A stretch of 64,000 nt of DNA from an uncultured Paracoccaceae bacterium. Its GTDB lineage: Bacteria > Pseudomonadota > Alphaproteobacteria > Rhodobacterales > Rhodobacteraceae. The stretch lies in contig CANNFQ010000002.1 of the NCBI GenBank assembly GCA_947503925.1, forward strand, positions 124,001 to 188,000. The letters run 5' to 3'. This document shows, piece by piece, positions 27,376 through 35,990 of this stretch; positions within the stretch are counted from its first letter, which is position 1; each line of letters begins with the position of its first letter. The position numbers and the translations under genes are program-made. A model generated the notes under the pieces. It saw only the letters and a list, made by a program, of their open reading frames with translations, ran no database searches and was not told the DNA's origin.

Positions 27376-28661
27376 GCTGCGGCCCTCACATCAATCTTAC
27401 CGGTCACCGCCGCCGTTATGAGCGCCGCGCGTTTTTCTTTCAAAAGCGCGATGGAGCGCTCTGTTTTTTCCAACAGGCCATCAATGCGAGTTGTCTCGCG
27501 CTCAATGTGGTCTGCAATTTTTGTCTGCTCTGCCACCGGGATACGAGGCAGGCGAACTTTTCTAAAATGGCTGAAATTCATATCTTGTCCGTCACGAATA
27601 AAACTTGTGGTCAGGCGCAGCGCCTGAATGTAGAGGCTTGATTTCAAAAGGTAACCGAAAAAACGGCCTTCGACTTCTGGGCCGCATTTCAGCACAGAAT
27701 AGGAAGACCGAACACTCCCAACCGCGCGGGCGCGTTCAAGGCCGCCATCCATGCTACGCATGCTGATGACAAAATCACCAACTTCAGCGTGCTTTCGTTT
27801 GTCGAGGTTTGCCACAGCCATAGTGACCTGTCGCTGTTCTAGTGCTTCGTATTCGGCCAATGGAATAACGCCGTACTTCTGAGTGGCCGACATCAGTTGA
27901 TCGCCTTCATGGGCGCGCTCTTTGCTTTCCTTGAACAGCACAGTCGGCGGAACGGTATCCCAGTGGGCGGGGATGTCACCAAGCCAGTCGAGACCTGACG
28001 GTTTCATTTCGGCGTTGCGGTCGATGCCCTTGGTAACGGCGTGGTCGATGACGGCCGCTCGCTTTTCCTTAAGCAGCGCGATGAAGCGCGTCTTTTTCTC
28101 GATCAACCCATCAATCCGCCCGGTTTCTTTGTCGAGGTACTGAGCGATGGCTCTTTGGTGTTCGGGTGAAGGTAGCGGAATCAGCGTGTTGCGCATGATT
28201 TCCATATTGATGCTGTCCACTGTCGCACCGAGCTGACCCCACTCGAGCAAAAGGTCCTTCTGTTGGCCCGAAACCCAGTACATGAAGAAGTCTGAATCTA
28301 GCGTCTCATCAAGGACTAGTGCTTTTAAGTCCTGGTTAAGGGCAACTGGGACTTCGTTGATGGCCACTGGAATCGAGTGTTTTAGGATACCTGAACGGAC
28401 GACCATCAAAATCGAACCGGGCTCGACGAGATTTGTGGCCGAATTTTCGACTGCAACCGTTGTAATATAGTCCTCGGTTTTTTTGAGGCGTGCGACTTTC
28501 ATATCTTTGGATGATACCCAAGGAATGTCGCCGCCTTCCCAGAAGTCCGGGTTCTGTGTAGACGGCGTCCCGCCACCATATAGCCGGACTAGGTGGTGTT
28601 TGATGCGTTTCCTTGGCCAGTTGTCATTGCACCTCTTTATGCGTTCTTCAGCAAAGTTCAT
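27372..28661 (-). CDS. hsdS: Type I restriction-modification specificity subunit
   Basis: 429 residues with two target-recognition domains separated and followed by the conserved helical spacers: AIAQYLDKETGRIDGLIEKK (about residue 165) and KIADHIERETTRIDGLLEKT (near residue 385), each followed by TRFIALLKEKRAA or SIALLKEKRAA. The repeated spacer dictates the gap between the two half-sites of the recognition sequence. It overlaps hsdM upstream and hsdR downstream by four bases each. The recognised sequence cannot be predicted here. Confidence 0.95.
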   Translation of the reverse strand: MNFAEERIKRCNDNWPRKRIKHHLVRLYGGGTPSTQNPDFWEGGDIPWVSSKDMKVARLKKTEDYITTVAVENSATNLVEPGSILMVVRSGILKHSIPVAINEVPVALNQDLKALVLDETLDSDFFMYWVSGQQKDLLLEWGQLGATVDSINMEIMRNTLIPLPSPEHQRAIAQYLDKETGRIDGLIEKKTRFIALLKEKRAAVIDHAVTKGIDRNAEMKPSGLDWLGDIPAHWDTVPPTVLFKESKERAHEGDQLMSATQKYGVIPLAEYEALEQRQVTMAVANLDKRKHAEVGDFVISMRSMDGGLERARAVGSVRSSYSVLKCGPEVEGRFFGYLLKSSLYIQALRLTTSFIRDGQDMNFSHFRKVRLPRIPVAEQTKIADHIERETTRIDGLLEKTERSIALLKEKRAALITAAVTGKIDVRAAA

Positions 28662-30700
28662 TCCGTCACCTCTGCCAAGACTTCGGCTATCGACGCCTCG
28701 ATGGCCTTCAGCTCTGCATCGATTTGGTTCAGATCGCGCGGCGGTACGTATTCATAGAAATAGCGGTTGAAGTTGATCTCATAGCCGACGATGCCGATGT
28801 CTCCGTCGGTCTCGTCGACGTAGGTTTCGTCGATATAGGCGTCATGGGCGTGGGGCGTCACCTCGGTTTCGAGGTAGTCGTGGATATCGGTGCCCATGGG
28901 CACGTTTTCATAATCCGTCAGATCATCGTCGGGGATCAGGTTGCCCTTCTTGTCCTTCACCGGGTCCAGATCTTCGTCCCGCACGCCAAAAGCCTTTTGA
29001 AACGCCTTGATCAGCGCCGCGTCGGCTTTGCCGAGGCTCGTGTCCTTCTTAGCGGCGGCCTTGGCAAAGCTGTCGATCCAGTGCCAGTCATGGTCAGTGC
29101 CTTCGTGCTCTGCCAACAGGTCACGCCAGCCTTGGCGCTGATCATCAGAGCGCTTTGCCCAAGCCGTGTTTTCGGCCAGCGCCTCAAACCCGGCGTCCGA
29201 CACAACGATCTTGTGGCGCAGTGGGCGCAGCACCCTGATGCGGCGATAGCCGAAGTCCTGCGCGTCGAGGATGAGGCTCTTCTTCGTCGGCTCGAAATCG
29301 GCATAGAGCTGCACGATATCGCGGATTTGATCATCGCCGATCTTGCGCCGCTTGTTGCCCTCGCTCTTGCGGAGCGGCTCATACATCCCGGTCGCGTCGA
29401 TCAGTTGAACCTTGCCGCGCCGGTCAGCAGGCTTGCGGTTGGACAGAACCCAGATGTAGGTGCCAATGCCCGTGCGGAAGAAGATCTCGGTCGGCAAGGC
29501 GATGATGGCTTCGACCACATCTTGCTCAAGCAGGTGACGACGGATTTCAGATTCACCCTGACCGGCGTTGCCGTTGAAGAGGGGAGAGCCCGACAGCACA
29601 ATCGCCGCGCGCCCGCCGCCTTTTTCAGGGTCTTCAAGCTTGCTGAGTAGGTGCAGCAGGAACAGCATCGAGCCATCGCTGACACGGGGCAGTTTGGGGC
29701 CAAAGCGTCCCTCGAATTTCTGGTCGCGATGTTCACGCACGACGTCGGCTTGGTCCAACTCCCACTTTTTGCCAAACGGCGGGTTGGAGACGCAGTAGTG
29801 GAATTTGTCGTGCCGGAATTTGTCGGCCGATAGCGTACTGCCCAGTTTGATGTTTTGTGACAGATCGCGGCCGGGATCGGACTTGAGCGTCTTCAGAAGC
29901 ATGCTCGCCAGACAGACGGCGTGGGTTTCAGACTCCAGCTCCTGGCCGTACGGCACAAGGGTCGGGGCGGTACCATAGCGATCCTGCAGTGACTGAACGT
30001 GCTCCATCCCGTCTGAGACAAAGCCGCCGGTGCCGATCGTCGGGTCATAGAGCGTGCGGATGATGCCGGGGTTGTCGATGAACATCTGGTCATCCGGTTC
30101 GAGCAAGAGCTCGATGCCCAAGTGGACCACGTCGCGGGGCGTCATGAAATCCTCGGCCGCTTCGTTCACCTCGGCCCCGAACCGGCGGATCAGGTGTTCA
30201 TAGACGTTGGACATGGTCCGCTCGGGAACCGCGTCGGGATGCAGGTCGATGGCCGCGAAGTTTTGGCAGATCTTGTAGAGAACGCCCTTCTTATCCATCT
30301 GGCTGATCGTGTTGATGAAATCGAACTGCTCGAAGATCACGCGGGCATTGCCAGAGAACTTGGCGATGTAGTCCTCAAGGTTCTGCCGGGTGCGGCCAGA
30401 CCCCAGTGTTTCCAGGCTGTAGCTTGACGTGTTGTAAAAGGGGTAGCCGGTTGCCTGACGCAGGATGACATCGACGTCGAGCCCGTTTTCGACGGCCATT
30501 TTGTGCATTTTGGCGGCTTCTTCCCGAGTGGGCTCGAGGACGCATTCCAAACGGCGGAGAAGCGTGAACGGCAGAATGATTTTGCCGAAATCGACGTGCT
30601 TGAAGTTACCCCAAAGGTCATCCGCGTTCTTCCAAATGAAGTCCGCGAGCGACGTATGGGTGTTGTTGGCTTTTGCTGTGGTTGTTGTCTGTGTGTTCAA
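28658..30700 (-). CDS. hsdM: Type I restriction-modification methylase subunit
   Basis: 680 residues, N6-adenine methylase. Motif I, DPTIGTGGFVSDGMEHV (near residue 218), binds S-adenosylmethionine; motif IV is NPPFGKKWE (near 309). An N-terminal helical domain (LADFIWKNADDLWGNFKHVD) is of the HsdM type. The start is a TTG at 30700 (NTQTTTTAKANN), the first plausible start in frame. It is the first gene of the hsdM-hsdS-hsdR transcript, 79 bases after the degenerate methylase gene. Confidence 0.93.
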   Translation of the reverse strand: MNTQTTTTAKANNTHTSLADFIWKNADDLWGNFKHVDFGKIILPFTLLRRLECVLEPTREEAAKMHKMAVENGLDVDVILRQATGYPFYNTSSYSLETLGSGRTRQNLEDYIAKFSGNARVIFEQFDFINTISQMDKKGVLYKICQNFAAIDLHPDAVPERTMSNVYEHLIRRFGAEVNEAAEDFMTPRDVVHLGIELLLEPDDQMFIDNPGIIRTLYDPTIGTGGFVSDGMEHVQSLQDRYGTAPTLVPYGQELESETHAVCLASMLLKTLKSDPGRDLSQNIKLGSTLSADKFRHDKFHYCVSNPPFGKKWELDQADVVREHRDQKFEGRFGPKLPRVSDGSMLFLLHLLSKLEDPEKGGGRAAIVLSGSPLFNGNAGQGESEIRRHLLEQDVVEAIIALPTEIFFRTGIGTYIWVLSNRKPADRRGKVQLIDATGMYEPLRKSEGNKRRKIGDDQIRDIVQLYADFEPTKKSLILDAQDFGYRRIRVLRPLRHKIVVSDAGFEALAENTAWAKRSDDQRQGWRDLLAEHEGTDHDWHWIDSFAKAAAKKDTSLGKADAALIKAFQKAFGVRDEDLDPVKDKKGNLIPDDDLTDYENVPMGTDIHDYLETEVTPHAHDAYIDETYVDETDGDIGIVGYEINFNRYFYEYVPPRDLNQIDAELKAIEASIAEVLAEVTE

Positions 30701-30779
30701 GGCTCAGGTCTCGTTCTGATTGGGTGCTGCACGCTTGGCGTGAAAATGAATTGAATTCGTCTGGGTTGAAAGCGGGAGG

Positions 30780-32483
30780 TCAGGGCTTCTCTAGGTTCAG
30801 CTCTCTGCTCGGCCAGGAGCTTGTTCGCTCGGCTTCGATCTCGGCCATGATTGCTTCGATTTGAGCATGCCGCTCTTGCCTCCGTTTGAATGTGAGTTCT
30901 GCGCGTTCGGCTTCTTCTTCGGAGGGGATTGGAACCCGGAAGGCCTTCAGGTCTTTGATAGCGATGGATTGTATCGCTGAACCGCCAGCAAGTGTGCGCA
31001 GCGCTTCAACAACCGTTGGATTTGCCAGGTACTCGTAGAGAACCACACCGGAAACTCCCCCGTTTTTTGGGCGCAGGATCATGAAGGATTGACCTGCCGT
31101 CCAAAATCCATCTTCGTCACTTGTCGGCGCATCGGCGGGGACGAGGCCTGCCGTGCCTATCGTACCTTTCACGGACAAGATGACATCGCGAGGAAGCAAC
31201 CGTTGGTTTCGAGCCTTGCGCATTTGCGCACGTTCTAGCGTCGATATTTTGTGCGGTTGTGTCAGGAGGCCGTGCTGGCTCACATCGGCGGGCGATGCTT
31301 CAAAGATAGTGAATTCTCCATCTTCTGCTTTGCCCAAACTTAAAGGGCGGATCAGTTCGACGGCATCCTGCAACTCAATCGTGCGCGAGCGCTCCAGAAA
31401 GCTTTCCAGCGCGACTGCAGCTGGAGGAAGCAGATACCGGTTGATGCTCAGGATGAAGTCTTTCGCTTTGATCTCCTCGAGCGAGACGTCCTTGGCGAAG
31501 GTTTCATCGGTTGCGGTGGTTTCATCCAAGTAGCGGGCCCAGTTCGTGCCGGGAAGTATCTCAGGGCGTCCCCTAACTGTTCTTCCAGAGAAGATTGGAT
31601 GAGAAAGATCGAGCATTCTGACCTTGGAGCCATTCATGTTGGAAGGGGTGAGAACCAAAACATCGGTGTCGATCATAGTGTTTGGGAAAATCATGCCGCC
31701 AGGAACCGCAAGGACGCCTTTCAAGCGACCGGATGCAACGAGCGCTTCGCGCGCTAGGGGCTCAACGCCAACGCCTCGATGCATTAGCCCATCTGGCACA
31801 CAAAGGATGGTTTGGCCGGTCGACTGTGCTAGCGCATCGGCTAAAGCGAGCACATCTTCGGTTAGGCGCTTTTTTCCCTCTTCCGCGTCCAATATCGCAA
31901 GTGTGCGTCGCGGAATCTGGTTGGTATTCATGGGCTTGGATCCGAAAGGGGGAAAGCCCACTTCTGCCTCAAAAATGGTGTTATCTGTACGTGCGAGTGG
32001 ATCGGCGAGTTGAACTTGCAATTTGCACTCCAAGAGAACGGCAAGGCTTTGTGCAAAGTCACAAATGTCCTTATTTTGCGATACGAAGAGCACTGCCTTG
32101 CCGCGCATTGCCAGTAATAGTGCTGTGTGGAGGGAGGCCTCGAACGAGCAGCGTACGGAACTGGCGCTATCGACAAATTCTGCAAAGCGCTTTGCTGGGG
32201 TTTTGGGCAGCCATGGCTCGTAGCGCCCATGATTAGATGCCATTAATTCGTCAATCGCGGTCAGACGTTCCGTCGGCGAAAGGGCAAGAAGTGCCTTGGT
32301 GGCTTCATCAAGAACTCTCCCGCCTGCATGCTCACTCGCAGCGTCCAAATCATTTGGGGAGGTCATCGATTTGTTAGGATCCAGACGAGATGCGCCGTAG
32401 AAGGCCAAAATACGGGCTGCATGCTGAATGCCAGGAATCTGGCGCACAGCTGTAAGGGCTTGTCTTTGATTGGGTTTGGTCAC
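30780..32483 (-). CDS. Degenerate N6-methylase fused to a specificity-like domain
   Basis: 567 residues from a GTG at 32483 with AAGGGG seven bases upstream, right after the previous gene's stop. The first ~330 residues follow the layout of HsdM-type methylases (TNQIPRRTLAILDAEEGKKR, ILCVPDGLMHRGVG, GRLKGVLAVPGGMIFPNTMI), but motif IV has become VGFPPFGSK instead of NPP[FY] and no clear SAM motif I is visible. The last ~200 residues resemble a single HsdS target-recognition domain (LPRDVILSVKGTIGTAG, GGSAIQSIAIKDLKAFRVPI) plus a coiled coil. It probably cannot methylate; a DNA-recognition or decoy role with the adjacent type I system is inference. Confidence 0.65.
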   Translation of the reverse strand: MTKPNQRQALTAVRQIPGIQHAARILAFYGASRLDPNKSMTSPNDLDAASEHAGGRVLDEATKALLALSPTERLTAIDELMASNHGRYEPWLPKTPAKRFAEFVDSASSVRCSFEASLHTALLLAMRGKAVLFVSQNKDICDFAQSLAVLLECKLQVQLADPLARTDNTIFEAEVGFPPFGSKPMNTNQIPRRTLAILDAEEGKKRLTEDVLALADALAQSTGQTILCVPDGLMHRGVGVEPLAREALVASGRLKGVLAVPGGMIFPNTMIDTDVLVLTPSNMNGSKVRMLDLSHPIFSGRTVRGRPEILPGTNWARYLDETTATDETFAKDVSLEEIKAKDFILSINRYLLPPAAVALESFLERSRTIELQDAVELIRPLSLGKAEDGEFTIFEASPADVSQHGLLTQPHKISTLERAQMRKARNQRLLPRDVILSVKGTIGTAGLVPADAPTSDEDGFWTAGQSFMILRPKNGGVSGVVLYEYLANPTVVEALRTLAGGSAIQSIAIKDLKAFRVPIPSEEEAERAELTFKRRQERHAQIEAIMAEIEAERTSSWPSRELNLEKP

Positions 32484-32493
32484 TTTCAGCCCC

Positions 32494-32766
32494 TTATTTT
32501 TTTGACGCCGGACGTGAGAAACTGCCCGTGTTGTATGTCGTGATCTGGCAGTCGCCCGCAACGACGACTGTGATCCCGCCCTTGCACTTGGCGCGCTCAA
32601 GGAGCTTCAGCGTTTGGCGAAGTTCGGCCGCGACTTCGTCGCAGTCCTTGCGGCGCAACACGATTTTGTCGCCTTCAAAAACGCCATGCTCCAACGCTAG
32701 GTCTACCATCTGCTTGTTGATGCCGCGCTGGTTCATTCTGCAATCCATGTGGTTTGTAACTTGCAT
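32494..32766 (-). CDS. Small DUF4258-like protein
   Basis: 90 residues from the ATG at 32766, which has GAGGAG six bases upstream. It reads MQVTNHMDCRMNQRGINKQM then VDLALEHGVFEGDKIVLRRK and ends GGITVVVAGDCQITTYNTGS. The RxxQRGI start and late VVVAGD/ITTYNT strand recall DUF4258-type small proteins, some of which behave as RelE-like toxins; this one is unproven. It ends ten bases before the GTG of the degenerate methylase gene, so the two are coupled. Confidence 0.6.
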   Translation of the reverse strand: MQVTNHMDCRMNQRGINKQMVDLALEHGVFEGDKIVLRRKDCDEVAAELRQTLKLLERAKCKGGITVVVAGDCQITTYNTGSFSRPASKK

Positions 32767-32852
32767 CGACTTGCTCCTCTTGATGAGCAAGAGATACGAG
32801 TGCCTGATTTGAAAATCAACCCCTTATTTTATATTTTTGTCACGAGGCCCTT

Positions 32853-33770
32853 TCAGGTCGAGGCGATAGCTTCAGCTTGTTGCCAGTCATGGTAGGTCTG
32901 CTTCGATCCTTTGACTTTCCACTCCAGGCGTCCGTTGCTGTTGCGATCCAAGACGACAGCAGCGGCGGCTGATGGACTATTGAACGACCAAGGTTTCGTG
33001 AATCTGAGTTTTTGGTTGCCGTCCGCGACTAGAGTGCCGTCTGAGATGAGCTTTTCCTTCAAGCTGCCATAGCTTTGTTGGACATAGCCGGTCTCGGTGA
33101 GCGCCTCAGACCCTTCCAGTACAACAAATTCGCCGTCTTCTTCGACAGCCGTCGCTTTGACGCCGCTCTTGTGGCGGATCTCAAACTGCACTTCACCTGC
33201 GGTTCGTTCGTCGACTGGCTTCGCTGTCTGTGTCACCGCGCGCGGTTGTGGCTTGAGCATATCCAGTCCGATTACGGGCAGGATGATCCGCAGATTTGAT
33301 AGAAACTGCTCCATGTTGGCCACGTCAGCCTCGGGCAATCGTCGCCTGCTGGTGTCCGGCTGCGTGCCGTTATCCAACGTGACGCGGCCTGCTTGGGCGG
33401 CTTGTTCTATGAGCCGCGCCTCCAGATATTCCGCGTGCCCTTTGGAAAGGTCATCGTCACTTGTCGTGATGGTGATGGCCGTTTCCCAGAAATCTCTTTT
33501 GATCGCGCTTTGCTTGATCCTCTCGGCCACGGAGTTTCCGGAGCCAATATAGGTACGGGTTGCACCGGCTTTTTCGGGATCAGGGCCAGATAGGATATAG
33601 ATGCCGGTCCGATCGACCTCTTCACGAGCAGTAAGGTCGCCGAAAGCTGAAGCGCCGCTTACAAAAAGCAATCCTGTCCAACCATGGATTGTCGCTTTTC
33701 GCAGCCCAGTTGGCTTCCCGTCGACGAGGAAAAGCTGGATTGTTCGACCGAATGAGCCCTCTGTTTGCAC
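32853..33770 (-). CDS. GIY-YIG nuclease-family protein with DUF4357 C-terminus
   Basis: 305 residues. The GIY-YIG domain spans about residues 50-125: TGIYILSGPD, TYIGSGNSVAERI and the late glutamate helix HAEYLEARLIEQA. The C-terminal ~100 residues (IRHKSGVKATAVEEDGEFVV, GSLKEKLISDGTL, LRFTKPWSFNSPSAAAAVVL) match DUF4357. Such proteins are frequent in restriction-modification islands. It is about 86 bases upstream of the DUF4258-like gene and likely heads the same transcript. Target is unknown. Confidence 0.85.
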   Translation of the reverse strand: MQTEGSFGRTIQLFLVDGKPTGLRKATIHGWTGLLFVSGASAFGDLTAREEVDRTGIYILSGPDPEKAGATRTYIGSGNSVAERIKQSAIKRDFWETAITITTSDDDLSKGHAEYLEARLIEQAAQAGRVTLDNGTQPDTSRRRLPEADVANMEQFLSNLRIILPVIGLDMLKPQPRAVTQTAKPVDERTAGEVQFEIRHKSGVKATAVEEDGEFVVLEGSEALTETGYVQQSYGSLKEKLISDGTLVADGNQKLRFTKPWSFNSPSAAAAVVLDRNSNGRLEWKVKGSKQTYHDWQQAEAIAST

Positions 33771-34248
33771 GATTTGATCCTTGAAAACATGATTCTAATA
33801 GTTTCTTGCACAGCACACTTTAACCACGAAGTTACATGATTGTCGTCCCGTCGGGACGGCTTTTGCAAACGGACTGCACCGGGGCTCAACGGGCCGTTGG
33901 CCCGCTCACCCCTATCCAGACATCTTTCTTTTGGTTTGGTCCGCCCAACATCCCTGACCGTGGCGGTCAACCTTGGTCCATCCCCAAAATCAGCCACCAA
34001 TTTCCCCTGTCTCGCAGGCGAGCCATTCCTCGCGAGGCAAATTGGCGTCTGATTTTGGCGCAGACATTTTCTTCGCAAATGTGGCCGATTGACAGCCCCG
34101 TTCAGGGCCGTGGGTCGGGCTTTGCCCTCTCCCACTCTGTTCCGCCGAATACATGCGTATTCGGTCAGATCAGGTGGCCGAGGCGCAGCCCATCGGCGGA
34201 AGGGGGCGCGAAGCCTCACCCGCGTCACTTTGATCGAGGAGGCCACAA
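33771..34248. promoter_or_regulatory. 478-base non-coding leader region before ardC, with hairpins
   Basis: No supportable gene. A tight hairpin CGTCCC-GTC-GGGACG lies near 33845, and CGGGCC-GTT-GGCCCG near 33888-33902. The 17-bp motif shared with 21740-21756 is at 34024-34040. The length and structure suggest promoters for the divergent GIY-YIG and ardC operons, possibly with a structured leader. Confidence 0.45.
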
Positions 34249-35127
34249 ATGGCACCGAAGTTTGATGTTTATACCCATGTCACCGACACGATTATTGCAG
34301 AAATCGAGGCAGGCACGCCGCCATGGCGCAAGCCGTGGACAGGGAGCGCGTCCGGCATTGCCTTGCCGACACGGCATAACGGCGAGGAGTATCGCGGGAT
34401 TAACATCCTGATGCTCTGGGTCATGGCGGCCAAGCAAGGCTATGTGTCTAGCCGCTGGATGACTTACAAACAGGCGCAGGAGCTGGGCGGCCAAGTCCGT
34501 AAAGGCGAAACGTCGTCGACCGTGGTCAAATACGGGACGTTCACTAGAGAGAACGAGCTGGGCATTGAAGAAGAACTGTCCTATGCGCGCGCCTACCGCG
34601 TGTTCAACGCGGACCAGATCGAGAGTTTGCCGGAGGATTACTACATCCGGCCCGAGGCCCCGCGCGACCTTGGGACGGCGGCAGACCCCGAACTTGAAGC
34701 GTTTTTTGGCCGGACGGGTGCCGAGATCCTCACTAGCGACGACCCACGCGCCTATTACAGCCCCGCCAAAGATCACATCCATATGCCGCCAATTGCCACG
34801 TTTCACGATGCGGCAGGCTATTATGGGACGTTGGCCCATGAGGTGATCCATTGGACCGGCAGCGAAAAGCGACTTGAGCGGATCAAGAAATTTGCGAACC
34901 GCGAAGCTTATGCCTTTGAAGAACTGGTGGCGGAGATTGGCGCTTGTTTTCTTGGGGCTCAGATTGGCGTCGCGCCGGAATTTGACCAAAGCGCCGCCTA
35001 TGTTGAAGGGTGGTTGAAAGCTCTCAAAAAGGACAAGCGGGCGATTTTTCGCGCGGCGTCTGAGGCGCAGAAAGCTGCCGACTTTGTTTTGCAAGCAGCA
35101 GGTCAAAGTAAGGAGGTGGCAGCATGA
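34249..35127 (+). CDS. ardC: ArdC-type antirestriction protein
   Basis: 292 residues. The N-terminal DUF1738-type ssDNA-binding domain (IAEIEAGTPPWRKPWTGSAS) precedes a zincin-like metallopeptidase domain with LAHEVIHWTGSEKRL (HExxH) and a later glutamate in FEELVAEIGACFL. ArdC protects incoming plasmid DNA from restriction in the new host, which suits an element entering as single strands. GGAGG precedes the ATG. Three small genes follow, overlapping one another. Confidence 0.9.
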   Translation: MAPKFDVYTHVTDTIIAEIEAGTPPWRKPWTGSASGIALPTRHNGEEYRGINILMLWVMAAKQGYVSSRWMTYKQAQELGGQVRKGETSSTVVKYGTFTRENELGIEEELSYARAYRVFNADQIESLPEDYYIRPEAPRDLGTAADPELEAFFGRTGAEILTSDDPRAYYSPAKDHIHMPPIATFHDAAGYYGTLAHEVIHWTGSEKRLERIKKFANREAYAFEELVAEIGACFLGAQIGVAPEFDQSAAYVEGWLKALKKDKRAIFRAASEAQKAADFVLQAAGQSKEVAA

Positions 35128-35327
35128 TCCCTGACTATCACAGCGATGATTTTTCGACCGCACGTCTGGAAGATACCGTCAGCCTGCGAAGCGCCGCCCG
35201 CGAGGCGCGCGCCACGCTCTACGCGGTGTTGAACCGACTGGAGCTCAATGATCTGGAAGGCGAGGAGCAGCCCTATATCGACGACTGTCTTGGGGCTCTC
35301 GCAATCCTTGAGGAGGCGTTGCGATGA
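35124..35327 (+). CDS. Small hypothetical protein
   Basis: 67 residues, acidic, no membrane segment or recognised domain (DTVSLRSAAREARATLYAVL, DDCLGALAILEEALR). A strong AAGGAGG lies inside the end of ardC and the ATG overlaps the ardC stop by four bases, so it is almost certainly translated with it. Confidence 0.65.
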   Translation: MIPDYHSDDFSTARLEDTVSLRSAAREARATLYAVLNRLELNDLEGEEQPYIDDCLGALAILEEALR

Positions 35328-35548
35328 CTTTGGAAAAGATCAAAGCAGCAGTGAACGCGGGCAACCGCGTTCACTGGGTCAACAGCGGGTATGTGGTGAC
35401 GCGCGATGACCTCGGGCAATACCTGATCACATTCACGCGGAACGGGTCGACTATTGGCTTGACCATTCGGGATGGCGCCCGCCTGAACGGCGAGCCTGAC
35501 GAATTTTTCATCGAGGAAAACGCTGAGGATTGCCATGAAGTATTCTGA
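35324..35548 (+). CDS. Small hypothetical protein
   Basis: 74 residues, predicted mostly beta (VHWVNSGYVVTRDDLGQYLI, GARLNGEPDEFFIEENAEDC). The ATG overlaps the previous stop by four bases, and the gene overlaps the next by 14. No family is recognised. It belongs to the ardC operon, whose early expression after transfer would be expected. Confidence 0.65.
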   Translation: MTLEKIKAAVNAGNRVHWVNSGYVVTRDDLGQYLITFTRNGSTIGLTIRDGARLNGEPDEFFIEENAEDCHEVF

Positions 35549-35816
35549 CATCAGGCAGGCGGCCCGAGAGGGTCGCGCCAGCGTGCATCTTCATGGGTTC
35601 TGCAATCTGCCCGACGGCGGGCAGGAGTATTGTGATGATCCAGCACTGATTGATGGCTGGGCGATCTATGTCCGAGTTGAGACCCCGGACGACCCGCAAC
35701 AGCCCTTTAATCTGCACGAGCTACCCGACCATCAGACCTATTCCAGCGCCGAAGGCGCGGCCCGCGCAATAGCGCTGCATTTGCTTGGCGATGCTGAGGC
35801 GTGGAACCACGATTAG
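35535..35816 (+). CDS. Small hypothetical protein
   Basis: 93 residues (CNLPDGGQEYCDDPALIDGW, then AIYVRVETPDDP and SAEGAARAIALHLL). It is the last gene of the ardC operon before the candidate oriT. GAGG lies upstream of the ATG. No family is recognised, and no signal peptide or membrane segment is seen. Confidence 0.65.
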   Translation: MKYSDIRQAAREGRASVHLHGFCNLPDGGQEYCDDPALIDGWAIYVRVETPDDPQQPFNLHELPDHQTYSSAEGAARAIALHLLGDAEAWNHD

Positions 35817-35839
35817 TGTTGCCATGCCTAGCGCATCTT

Positions 35840-35990
35840 GCCGGGCTTTGCCCGGCGATCGCAGCCGATGGCTGCTCCAAACGGAATACAGGCAGTTGAT
35901 GCAATATTATAATATTGAATCAATTATGGCGAAGTGCCATAACAGGGCTGCCTGTATGATGCTGGCAAGAAATAGGGGTGATTACTTCGC
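35840..35990. other. Candidate origin of transfer (oriT) with nested inverted repeats
   Basis: Directly before mobC lie two tight hairpins (GCCGGGC-TTT-GCCCGGC, 35840-35856; GCAGCC-GAT-GGCTGC, 35861-35875), then the inverted repeat ATACAGGCAG (35886-35895) / CTGCCTGTAT (35948-35957). The latter encloses a 16-bp palindrome CAATATTATAATATTG (35902-35917) and TTATGGC-GAAGT-GCCATAA (35924-35942). AT-rich nested repeats beside the relaxase operon are the usual layout of an oriT. No nic site can be named from sequence alone. Confidence 0.6.

Noticed and set aside
26440-27627. 395-residue plus-strand open frame within hsdR
   Set aside because: Antisense to the intact hsdR; no ribosome site or domain.
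28613-29650. 345-residue plus-strand frame within hsdM
   Set aside because: Antisense shadow of hsdM with no recognisable motif.
33659-34255. 198-residue minus-strand frame in the ardC leader
   Set aside because: It overlaps the GIY-YIG gene start in another frame, has no ribosome site, and reads as arginine/proline-rich noise over hairpins.
34225-35163. 312-residue minus-strand frame over ardC
   Set aside because: Antisense to ardC, which has clear zincin motifs and ribosome site.
35886-35957. A specific nic site within the candidate oriT
   Set aside because: No clear match to a known MOBP nic consensus; naming the cut would be guesswork.
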